Source: CAZFQG01 sp964520785 (GTDB taxonomy: Bacteria; Planctomycetota; Planctomycetia; Pirellulales; Thermoguttaceae). From it: DNA of 17,549 bases. Shown here piece after piece: positions 1-6,807 of this stretch. Within the stretch, counting starts at the first letter, position 1; each line of letters opens with the position of its first letter. The stretch is taken from positions 1 through 17,549 of the forward strand of contig CAZFQG010000134.1 in assembly GCA_964520785.1 (NCBI GenBank), in the 5' to 3' direction. The notes below the pieces were generated by a model, which was not told the DNA's origin, made no database searches, and worked only from the letters and a program-made list of their open reading frames with translations. A program made the translations under genes and the position numbers.

Positions 1-186
1 CGGACGATCGCGATCGCGATGATCGCCGCGCGGATCGTCGATCCACGGTCCAATCCGGCCAGGCTGGCGAAGAACCGGGTCCGCGTTCGCAATCCCTCGG
101 GTAATTCGGCCCACGAATTCTACCTCCTCACTCAGGCCACCGGGCAACAGCAACGCGCCCTCGACCTGCTCGGCGCCAAGCCGTAG
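1..186 (+). pseudogene. IS1634-like transposase remnant, internally deleted
   Basis: An open frame enters from the left edge and ends at TAG 184-186. Its first 16 residues (IAIAMIAARIVDPRS) match the conserved N-terminal part of IS1634-type transposases, where a phrase of the form AMIVARVLDPxSKLATAR is usual. Directly afterwards the frame reads as the extreme C-terminus of the same family, with a sequence like FYLLTQATGQQQRALDLLGAKP (residues about 40-61), where LTxPTPLQQRALELLG is usual. Several hundred residues holding the DDE catalytic core are missing between these parts, so the protein cannot be active. Recognition is from memory of the family, not from a search. A second, different IS1634-like C-terminal fragment lies at 15080-15313. 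Confidence 0.6.
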
Positions 187-451
187 CCAGAACCGCGACA
201 CCCGCCCCCGACGCAAGTCCCGAAAGCCCCGCAAGTTCCGCTCTCCCAAGGGGGAAAAGTTTGGATTAACAGACCAGGCGAACCCCCGCACGAGCCGATC
301 TTGGGCACTCAGTCTCCGCAGATTTCACCCCCCGACGGTGCGGGGGCGGGGATTCTATGCCCCCTCTGCAGGCCAACCGCCGTGAAACCGTCCAGCGAGG
401 GGCAATTCGCGCAAGCGATAGGCGACAAGTGGTTCTTTCAAGGAGGAAAGG
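187..451. other. non-coding stretch with GC-rich hairpin, upstream of a small ORF
   Basis: No convincing gene is seen. The stretch holds a hairpin, GGGGGC (342-347) pairing with GCCCCC (359-364) around an 11-nt loop, inside a possible outer stem GACGG (334-338) with CCGTC (388-392). It may be a structured leader of the ORF at 452 or the transcription end of the IS remnant. It fits no riboswitch class I know, and a C/G-rich region can form such a stem by chance. Confidence 0.3.
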
Positions 452-574
452 ATGGTTAAAAACGCGAAGATGGGGCGGTTCGGTCTTGGTTTGATCTTTG
501 GATGTCCGTCCGTTCCGTTTGGATGTCCGTCCGTTCCGACTGTTGACGGTTCGAAATTAACCTCATCGGGCTAA
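452..574 (+). CDS. small ORF, 40 aa, strong ribosome binding site, unknown
   Basis: ATG 452-454 is preceded by AAGGAGGAAAGG (440-451), one of the best Shine-Dalgarno sequences in the window, and the frame stays open for 40 codons to TAA 572-574. The product starts MVKNAKMGRFGLGLIFG, basic then hydrophobic like the beginning of a signal peptide, then carries the heptapeptide FGCPSVP twice in tandem from a 21-bp DNA duplication, and ends in a short polar tail. I do not recognise it. It may be a genuine small exported peptide. More likely it is the surviving 5' end of an exported-protein gene whose body was lost, given the IS debris upstream and repeats downstream. The opposite-strand frames here look like shadows. 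Confidence 0.35.
   Translation: MVKNAKMGRFGLGLIFGCPSVPFGCPSVPTVDGSKLTSSG
497..538 (+). repeat. perfect tandem duplication, 2 x 21 bp
   Basis: The 21-mer starting TTTGGATGTCCGTCC and ending GTTCCG occupies 497-517 and again 518-538 with no mismatch. The unit length is a multiple of three, so the frame of the small ORF at 452 is kept and seven residues are duplicated. Perfect identity suggests a recent slippage event. Confidence 0.97.
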
Positions 575-649
575 GTACGACTACCTTACGGCGGTATATC
601 GAGGCACCAAGCTCAACGTGGAAGCTCCTGCAGATGCGTGGGGATGTAG

Positions 650-684
650 CCGAGAAAGGAGGGACGCGCCCCCTCCTTTCTCGG
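650..684. other. perfect 14-bp inverted repeat (stem-loop)
   Basis: CCGAGAAAGGAGGG (650-663) pairs perfectly with CCCTCCTTTCTCGG (671-684) around the 7-nt loop ACGCGCC. After a small internal mismatch the stem can extend outward through GGGGATGT (640-647) with ACACCCC (687-693). No clean U-tract follows on either strand, so it is not a classic intrinsic terminator, though it could act as a transcript-end or 5'-leader structure 146 bp upstream of the propeller gene at 830. On the + transcript the AGGAGG in the left arm would be sequestered. Confidence 0.7.
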
Positions 685-714
685 TGACACCCCCTTGTTT
701 CGGTAGGTTTCCCC

Positions 715-756
715 AACTATGCTTGAGTTCTGTGGGAATCAAATTTCCTATCCCTT
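715..756 (+). repeat. interspersed repeat, copy A (matches 10188-10230)
   Basis: Forty-two bases starting AACTATGCTTGAGTTCTGTG and ending in TTTCCTATCCCTT recur at 10188-10230 with one inserted base and one substitution, in the same orientation. The inner 17 bases at 739-755 recur exactly at 10164-10180. This copy ends 73 bp before the propeller start codon, so it may contribute to that gene's promoter; a poor match, TTGAGT (723-728) 17 bp from TCCTAT (746-751), is present. I do not recognise the repeat; a REP- or MITE-like origin is inference. Confidence 0.85.
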
Positions 757-829
757 TGCGTCCACATGATGGTCGTCGACCCCAAAACGACCCGGTTTTG
801 TGTGGTTTTTTTCTTCGAGGAGGTGTGTG

Positions 830-2194
830 ATGAAAACGTGTGTGCTTCGTTCGTGGATTTTTTGTGTCTTCGCAGTGACGACATCCGCCGCCGGAGGGGC
901 GGAACTCCCGGCACGAGCGGCTTACGTCACCAACTACGGCGATGATACGGTCTCGATCGTCTCGCTGGATGCGCGTGCGGTCGTTGCGACGATCGATGTG
1001 GGCGACAGACCGATGGGCGTCGCGGTAACGCCCGACGGTCTTCTGGCTTATGTAGCCAACAGCGGGGACAACAGCGTGTCGGTCTTAGACGCCGTATCCG
1101 GCTCCGTCATCGACACGATCACCGAGGGCATCGGTGTCTCGCCAAGTCATCTCGCCGTCAGCCGAGACGGGGAACGGGTCTACGTGACCAATAACGGATC
1201 GGCAAGCATATCCGTGATCGACACCAAAACCAACGTTGTCGTCGATACGGCTTCAACCCCTCCATTGCCTTGGTCAGTGGCGATCCACCCGGTACGAGAC
1301 GAACTCTGGCTCGGTTGTTCGAGCCCGGAAGTCCTTGAAGTGCGTTCGACCACGGATTTGTCCGTCCTCGCGCGTGTTGCCCCAACCAACCAACTCCATT
1401 ACGCCTCGAGTGACCTCGCCTTTCGAGCGGACGGCAGCGAGGCGTTTGGCGCCGAAAGCTGCGGGGAGTGCGGCCGCTTTCACCGGATTTCCGGAACCCC
1501 CTCGAGCGGGACGGTTGAAATCCTCCAGTCCAATATCACCTGGTACAATCCACCCGGCGCCGCGTATACAGCCGCCGTTCATCCGACCAGCGGCGTCGCC
1601 TATTTGGGCAAAGCCGGCTCCGTCTCGAACAACCACGAATCACCGAAGATTTTCGAGTTCGCGGATGGCGCCGTAAGACGCATGCTGACATTCACGGGAC
1701 GGGACTATACCCCGCGAGCGATGGAAGTGGCTCCAGATGACGGATTGCTCTGGGTGGCACAGGGGTGGGATCAGGGATTTCTCTCAGTTGTCGACCCCGC
1801 TACCATGCTTGCGATCACAACCGTAGAGGTCGGCGGCAACCCGCAAGGGCTCGCGCTGACGACGCAGCGGACGCTCTTCTTGCCGGGCGATCTCAACGGC
1901 GACGGCCGGGTAGGCAGTGAAGACTTGGACATTGTACGTGCGAACTGGGGGGCGGGCGTAGACGCCGGTTGTCTTTCCTGCGGCGATCCGTCGGGAGATG
2001 GCATAGTCGGCAGTGCTGACTTGGACCTCGTCCGGTCGAACTGGGGACGGACCCTGCGGACTGCCGTGCCGGAGCCCGGTACGGTTGTGCTGGGATTCGT
2101 TGGTGCGATTGCGTTGCTCCGCCGACGAAACGCCTCCCGCAGACATCCCCGCGACCGTATCAATCCAAACCGAATTCCTCCAGACGGCGTTTGA
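830..2194 (+). CDS. exported YVTN beta-propeller protein with dockerin-like pair and PEP-CTERM tail
   Basis: This is a 454-residue exported protein. ATG 830 is chosen over the in-frame ATG at 800 because GAGGAGG (817-823) precedes it and a clean signal peptide (MKTCVLRSWIFCVFAVTTSA) begins there. Residues about 28-350 hold YVTN-type beta-propeller repeats (YVTNYGDDTVSIV, YVANSGDNSVSVLD, YVTNNGSASISVID), each about 40 residues and typical of extracellular scaffolds. Residues 353-406 are two dockerin-like Ca-binding loops (GDLNGDGRVGSEDLD; GDPSGDGIVGSADLD), each followed by VRxNWG. A PEP-CTERM signal follows: VPEPG at 413-417, a hydrophobic stretch, then RRR. An unusual 20-residue basic tail continues beyond it, and the last 35 bp overlap the convergent kinase gene. 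Exosortase processing is expected from the family. The ligand is unknown. Confidence 0.9.
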   Translation: MKTCVLRSWIFCVFAVTTSAAGGAELPARAAYVTNYGDDTVSIVSLDARAVVATIDVGDRPMGVAVTPDGLLAYVANSGDNSVSVLDAVSGSVIDTITEGIGVSPSHLAVSRDGERVYVTNNGSASISVIDTKTNVVVDTASTPPLPWSVAIHPVRDELWLGCSSPEVLEVRSTTDLSVLARVAPTNQLHYASSDLAFRADGSEAFGAESCGECGRFHRISGTPSSGTVEILQSNITWYNPPGAAYTAAVHPTSGVAYLGKAGSVSNNHESPKIFEFADGAVRRMLTFTGRDYTPRAMEVAPDDGLLWVAQGWDQGFLSVVDPATMLAITTVEVGGNPQGLALTTQRTLFLPGDLNGDGRVGSEDLDIVRANWGAGVDAGCLSCGDPSGDGIVGSADLDLVRSNWGRTLRTAVPEPGTVVLGFVGAIALLRRRNASRRHPRDRINPNRIPPDGV

Positions 2195-5100
2195 CCTCGG
2201 GCATATCCGCCACGTACACGGCCCCGTCGCTTGTGCCCCATACGAATCGCGTGCCCGTCGCGTTGACTGCCGGTAGTCCCACGGAGACATCGAACGGTGT
2301 CGCAAAACTCACTACCGGGTCTTGCCTATCTTCCCGGTAGATCGACAATTTCTTGAAGGTTCCGTCGGCGAGTTCGCTTTTTCGAGCCCACAGGGCGGCT
2401 TTATCGGTGATGCATTCGGGGAAAAAAGGCAGGACGCCGGCGCGCCTCCCCGATGGAATTTCGACTAATGCGGCTTCACTCGCTTCGTTATTCGTCAGGG
2501 CTGCAAGGGTGGTTCCCGTTGCCGCGAAGGCAAATACGCTCCAAGCGCGATGTCGCTCGGTAGGAATGGAGCAGACTTCCTCGCCCTTGTCGTTGAAAAC
2601 CTTCTGTAGATGGAGCGTTCCAGAGGAGGTGGAGAGGCCGCCGACGGCGAAGTACGTGCCGTCGTTGGAAACCGCCGCGGAGAATACGTGCCGGTCGAAC
2701 GCATCGATTTCCGCCAGCGGCGCAGTTCCCGTCTCGCCAAGCAGATTCCGGATACGGCAAATCCGCGGGTATTCGGTAAAGGCATTGGCGCTGTCCGGCC
2801 GCGCGTCCTTGTCCGGTGTTTCGACGCGAAACGATACGAGTTTATCGGCGGCAGGAAAGACGAGCCTATCCACGAGACCTTCCCCGAGTTGCCAGGACCG
2901 GATCTCCCTGCCGGTCTCGACATCCCAGAGCTTCGCGTCTCGTCCCGCCGAGAAGGCGAGTTGACCGCCGTCCGGACTGAGTGCGAGGGCCGCGTTGTCG
3001 GAATAGCGACCCTGCGGAGTGTTGAGCACGTGGAGCAGGCGGCTTTCATCGCAATTCCAGATGCCTACCTGCCAATCGCGCGAGAGCGCGGCCACGATTC
3101 GGTCGTCGGAAGAAATGGTAACCATGGAAACCTGACTGGCAAGCCCGCGAAGCGTCTTGACCCCTCGATCCGGTTCGAGTCTCCAGACGCTGCCGTAGGC
3201 CTCGCTACGGAAATGCCCGGTCGCCAGCATCCGGCCGTCCGGTGAGAACGCCAGGTTCGACGTGCAGATGCACAGATTCGTTCTCAGCAGCAGCTTTCCT
3301 GTGGCAACATCCCAAAGTCTCTGATCCGCGTAACCCGCGGACGCGAGCGTAGAACCGTCCGAGGAGAACGCGACGGCAAAGACATCGCAATAACTGCCGC
3401 GGCAGTAGGATATTGGCGCCTTCCTGGTGAGATCCCAGATAGTTATCGTGCCTCCGCCGTCACCAGCCGCCAGCAACCAGCCGTCCCCCTCGCAGGTTGA
3501 CTTCTCACCATTCCCCTTACGGAAGTCGCGAGCGAAGCTCAAGCAGTGGATCCTGCTGGCACGGGCCCTCATCGACGCGACCGTGTCGCCGGAGACTAGC
3601 GACCAAACCTGAATTACCCCCTCCCGGTCGCCTTCGGCTAACAGCGATCCGTCGGGGGCAACCGCCAGGGCGCCGGCCTCTCCGAACGGAGTGGCTGAGG
3701 GAAACGTATGCAGGAGATTGCCTGAGCGACCGTCCCAAGCCGCAAGCATCGCCGTGTTTCCCGGCGCTATCACCGGCATGACGACGACTCTCCCGTCGGG
3801 AGACATGACTCCCTCCTCGACCGTGCCGAGTATTGCCCCTTCGATAGGTTCCATCGAGACGGCGACGGCAGGGTCCTCGAGGCTGGCGACGACCGCTCTC
3901 TCCTCACGGACACACAGATGCAACGGCGTACCGCCGGTCCCGAACGCCAACGCACCCGAACTGGGGGCGGCGAGATTCTCAACGCGGTCCGTGGCGGAAT
4001 CCCAGAGCTTCGCCACGACCGGACTTCCGCCGCGATCGTAAATGGAGCCCATTAGCAGACGCCTCCCCTGCGGGTCGAAAAGAACCCTTTCCACGCCGGA
4101 GTGCGTGAATCGTTTTACGCACGTCGCATCGAGGCCGAAGAGAGTCGTGGCGGCCAGACCGCGCACGGTTTCGTCGCCCGGACGTATTTGCGCCGCCTTC
4201 CGGGCCAGGCTTGACGCCTGATCGGACCACCCGCTTGTGTGTTCGACGGCCAATAGACGTTGGGCCTCTTGAATCAATAAGCCGCGTTTGAAAGCGGCGG
4301 TCTCACGCTGGGCGGCTTTCTTTTCCCGGTTTGCGGCCGCCGCCGCACGATCGGCCGCTTCGGCCACGCGATTTGCCGCGACCACCTGGACTCGCGCCAA
4401 AATCACCAGCAGGGATAGCGCCAAAAGGGCGACGCATCCTGCCGAAGCCCAGCCCTTGTTTCGGCGGGCCCAAAGTCCGACGCGATGAATCGTGCGAGCC
4501 GGCTCGGATTCCGGGTAAACGGATGTCGGTTCACCTCGCAGCCAGCGCCGGAGATCTTCGGCGAACTCCTGTGCGGTCTCATAGCGATCTTCCGGAGCAA
4601 GCTCCATCGCCTTGTGGCAGATCGCGTCGAGGTCGCGTGGAAGGTTCTTCACCAACCGCCGCGCTCGCACCGGCCGGCAATCGGCCTTGCCGTCATCTTC
4701 CGCCCGCTTAGAATCCGTAAGGACGGCGGGCCGCAGGGTGAGCAATTCGTAGAGTGTGACGCCAAGCCCCCAGACGTCGGTCCTTTGATCTAGGGAGGCG
4801 CCTTGACGCTGCTCCGGCGACCAGTAGCCGGGGGTGCCGATCTGCCGGGTTCTCAGCAGAGCGGCGTCCTCTTCGAACTCCTCGGTCCGCGCCGGCCTTT
4901 GCGGATCGTTGAGATAGCCGGCGAGTCCGAAGTCAATGACCCAGCTCTGTCCCGACAAATCAATCATGATGTTCGCCGGTTTGATGTCACGGTGGATGAA
5001 GCCGTGCTGGTGCGCATGTTCCAACGATTCCGCCACGTCGGCCATCACCTGCGCGACGGAGCGGCAATAGTCCGAAGAAAGGAAAAGCGAGTCAGAACCT

Positions 5101-5789
5101 GAAGGTGGAGTGTCTTCCGGAGCGAGGCATAGTCCGTCCGGAGAAACCGCTGTTTCCCCTCGATGAAGGACCGGCTCCGCGTCCTCCTGGTTGAACGCTT
5201 CCCTCTCACTCCGGCGCTCGCGTCGTCTGGCAATCTCCGCGAAGCGGCTTAGAGGCGGCGTCTGCTGATTCGGCACTCTCAGTTGCCAGTCGATCGTGGC
5301 GCGCACCACGTGATGGAGCGCCGCGCCGTCGATATAGGGCATGGCGAAATACTGAATCTCTCCCTCTTCGCCCGACGCAAACACGGGTACGATGTGCGTC
5401 TGATGCAGTCTCGCCAGTACCCGCTGCTCACGCAGGAATCTCTCCCGATGGAGCGCCCGCGCGGCGCCGCGCCGGATGACCTTTACGACGACTCGCCGGT
5501 CCAGCGGCTCTTGAATCGCCTCGTAGATGATTCCCATTCCGCCCTTGGCGATCTGGCGGACGATTTTGAAATCGCCCAGTCTTTCCGGGACGGGAGTATC
5601 GAGGACTTCATTGGAAAGTCCCAACATCCGGTCCAGTTCGCTCGCTTCACGGATGGCACCGGCATATTGCGGGTATCGGGCACGGTAAGTCCGGATCGTT
5701 GCCTCACGATCCGCCGCGCGCTCACATTCCGCGAAGAGACTTGCGAGAATACGGTCGATCTCGTCGGACGATGAAGGGCAATCGCTCAT
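2160..5789 (-). CDS. membrane Ser/Thr protein kinase with C-terminal WD40 propeller
   Basis: This 1209-residue protein is a PknB-type kinase. Visible motifs are the glycine loop AKGGMGIIYEA (81-91), VVVKVI with K103, HRDIKPAN (266-273), DFG (286-288) and SPE (324-326, in place of APE); all catalytic residues are present. An insert of roughly 70 residues (about 170-240, polar and charged) separates the hinge from helix E, as in many planctomycete kinases. One membrane helix follows at about 449-466, then an Ala/Arg/Glu-rich coiled-coil-like linker (467-505), then at least seven WD40-type blades (VIQVWSLVSGDTV, TITIWDLTRKAP, DAKLWDVETGRE), presumably on the far side of the membrane as a sensor or interaction platform. 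The start overlaps the stop of the upstream ECF sigma gene by 4 bp (ATGA), implying translational coupling. The sigma factor or its regulator is a plausible substrate, but this is inference. The 3' end overlaps the propeller gene. Confidence 0.95.
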   Translation of the reverse strand: MSDCPSSSDEIDRILASLFAECERAADREATIRTYRARYPQYAGAIREASELDRMLGLSNEVLDTPVPERLGDFKIVRQIAKGGMGIIYEAIQEPLDRRVVVKVIRRGAARALHRERFLREQRVLARLHQTHIVPVFASGEEGEIQYFAMPYIDGAALHHVVRATIDWQLRVPNQQTPPLSRFAEIARRRERRSEREAFNQEDAEPVLHRGETAVSPDGLCLAPEDTPPSGSDSLFLSSDYCRSVAQVMADVAESLEHAHQHGFIHRDIKPANIMIDLSGQSWVIDFGLAGYLNDPQRPARTEEFEEDAALLRTRQIGTPGYWSPEQRQGASLDQRTDVWGLGVTLYELLTLRPAVLTDSKRAEDDGKADCRPVRARRLVKNLPRDLDAICHKAMELAPEDRYETAQEFAEDLRRWLRGEPTSVYPESEPARTIHRVGLWARRNKGWASAGCVALLALSLLVILARVQVVAANRVAEAADRAAAAANREKKAAQRETAAFKRGLLIQEAQRLLAVEHTSGWSDQASSLARKAAQIRPGDETVRGLAATTLFGLDATCVKRFTHSGVERVLFDPQGRRLLMGSIYDRGGSPVVAKLWDSATDRVENLAAPSSGALAFGTGGTPLHLCVREERAVVASLEDPAVAVSMEPIEGAILGTVEEGVMSPDGRVVVMPVIAPGNTAMLAAWDGRSGNLLHTFPSATPFGEAGALAVAPDGSLLAEGDREGVIQVWSLVSGDTVASMRARASRIHCLSFARDFRKGNGEKSTCEGDGWLLAAGDGGGTITIWDLTRKAPISYCRGSYCDVFAVAFSSDGSTLASAGYADQRLWDVATGKLLLRTNLCICTSNLAFSPDGRMLATGHFRSEAYGSVWRLEPDRGVKTLRGLASQVSMVTISSDDRIVAALSRDWQVGIWNCDESRLLHVLNTPQGRYSDNAALALSPDGGQLAFSAGRDAKLWDVETGREIRSWQLGEGLVDRLVFPAADKLVSFRVETPDKDARPDSANAFTEYPRICRIRNLLGETGTAPLAEIDAFDRHVFSAAVSNDGTYFAVGGLSTSSGTLHLQKVFNDKGEEVCSIPTERHRAWSVFAFAATGTTLAALTNNEASEAALVEIPSGRRAGVLPFFPECITDKAALWARKSELADGTFKKLSIYREDRQDPVVSFATPFDVSVGLPAVNATGTRFVWGTSDGAVYVADMPEVKRRLEEFGLD

Positions 5790-6355
5790 TTAGATACATT
5801 CTCCGGCTCGAACGGCCATTGTTCCTTCAGTCTTCGCAGCGCCCGAACGTAACGGACCGTCGCGGCATTCTCACTAATCCCCAAAACCATTCCGGCTTCT
5901 CTGAACGAAAGCTGGTCATAATGGCGCATCCAAAGGATTTCCTGGTCCCGCCGCGAAAGCGCGTTCATTGCCGCCTGAACGTGCTCCTGCAGTTCTTGTC
6001 GGGCCAGCGCCTCGCTCGGCCGGGTTCCCGAAGTGACCAGGTGCATCCCCAGTTGAAGAGAGGACTGCTCCGGCCAGGGCATGTTGCGTCGAATATCGCG
6101 GCACGCCCGGGATTCACGGCGCCATGCGTCGATCAGGCAATCCAGCGAAAGCCGGTAAAGCCAGGCGTAGGGCGTGACTTCGGGGCGCTCATGATAACGC
6201 GGCCACTTGCGGCAGGCTTGCAGGAACGCCTCACTCAGAATCTCCTCGGGGTCGACGCGCACCGCCAGGGCGGGATCGATCCGCCGTTGGACCATCGCGA
6301 GCAATCGCGAACGATGCTCCTCGAACAGTCTTCCCACAGCCGCCAGGTCGCTCAC
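5786..6355 (-). CDS. ECF-family RNA polymerase sigma factor (planctomycete type)
   Basis: This is a 189-residue sigma-70 family factor with only regions 2 and 4. Region 2 spans about residues 7-80 (DPEEILSEAFLQACRKW, then AWLYRLSLDCLIDAWRRE). Region 4 spans about 120-178 and contains the helix-turn-helix LSFREAGMVLGISENAATV. The linker (80-118) is longer than in classic ECF factors, as is common in planctomycetes. The start is GTG 6355 with a GGGAG-like site upstream; no better start is seen. It is cotranscribed with, and overlaps by 4 bp, the kinase-WD40 gene. No anti-sigma factor is encoded next to it, consistent with control by the kinase instead. It is divergent from the secreted repeat protein at 6808, a natural candidate target. 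Confidence 0.93.
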   Translation of the reverse strand: MSDLAAVGRLFEEHRSRLLAMVQRRIDPALAVRVDPEEILSEAFLQACRKWPRYHERPEVTPYAWLYRLSLDCLIDAWRRESRACRDIRRNMPWPEQSSLQLGMHLVTSGTRPSEALARQELQEHVQAAMNALSRRDQEILWMRHYDQLSFREAGMVLGISENAATVRYVRALRRLKEQWPFEPENVSK

Positions 6356-6807
6356 CGTGAAGGTCTCCCGTCCACATACGCAACCTCGGACTCTCTCTTG
6401 CCGTGGATGAGCTGCCGCCCGAGGTACTAACCGATGGACAAAGCCAACAATCTTACAACGTCTCGCTCGCCGTAGTATCGCGGCATGCTATCAGTATTAC
6501 CGACAGGTGGAATGCGTGCAAGCCCCCCCGACATAGTGGCCCATGGCAGGAATGCCGGTCGGGGAAAACCGCCGCTGGCCGCTTCTACATTGATCCGTCC
6601 GTGGGCATGCAACAAACCGCATCAAGCCTGTCAGTTTTTTGGCGAAGACGTCGGTTACAGTCCGGAGGGCGATTCCCACGAGCGACTTCCAAGAGTGAAT
6701 CCGATGTGAATCGGGCTCGAATGGCGGTTGGATTCCTGGAATGATTCGTCTGAATGGGTTTTTCCATCCGTGTTAGTTCCGTTTTTCAGTTTTCGAGGAG
6801 GAGTACA
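6356..6807. other. divergent intergenic region between sigma gene and surface-protein gene
   Basis: These 452 nt have no convincing gene in any frame and must hold the promoters of both the sigma-kinase operon (-) and the repeat protein (+). Two elements stand out. The first is a candidate structure in which CCCCGAC (6526-6532) pairs with GTCGGGG (6558-6564), enclosing a GGCA/TGCC stem capped by GGAA (6545-6556). The second is a small palindrome, CCGAT (6701-6705) with ATCGG (6710-6714), about 95 bp before the + start codon. Neither matches a class I can name. I could not place -35/-10 boxes with confidence. Confidence 0.4.

Noticed and set aside
300..450. Possible riboswitch upstream of the small ORF
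   Set aside because: A GC-rich hairpin exists, but no conserved core of the cyclic-di-GMP, cobalamin, TPP or fluoride classes is present.
456..914. Open frames on both strands over the intergenic DNA before the propeller gene
   Set aside because: They lack ribosome binding sites, are low-complexity in composition, and cross the stem-loop and the interspersed repeat. None resembles a protein family.
6403..6744. 113-codon plus-strand frame in the divergent intergenic region
   Set aside because: No ribosome binding site, odd composition, no recognisable domain, and it would occupy the region that must hold two promoters.
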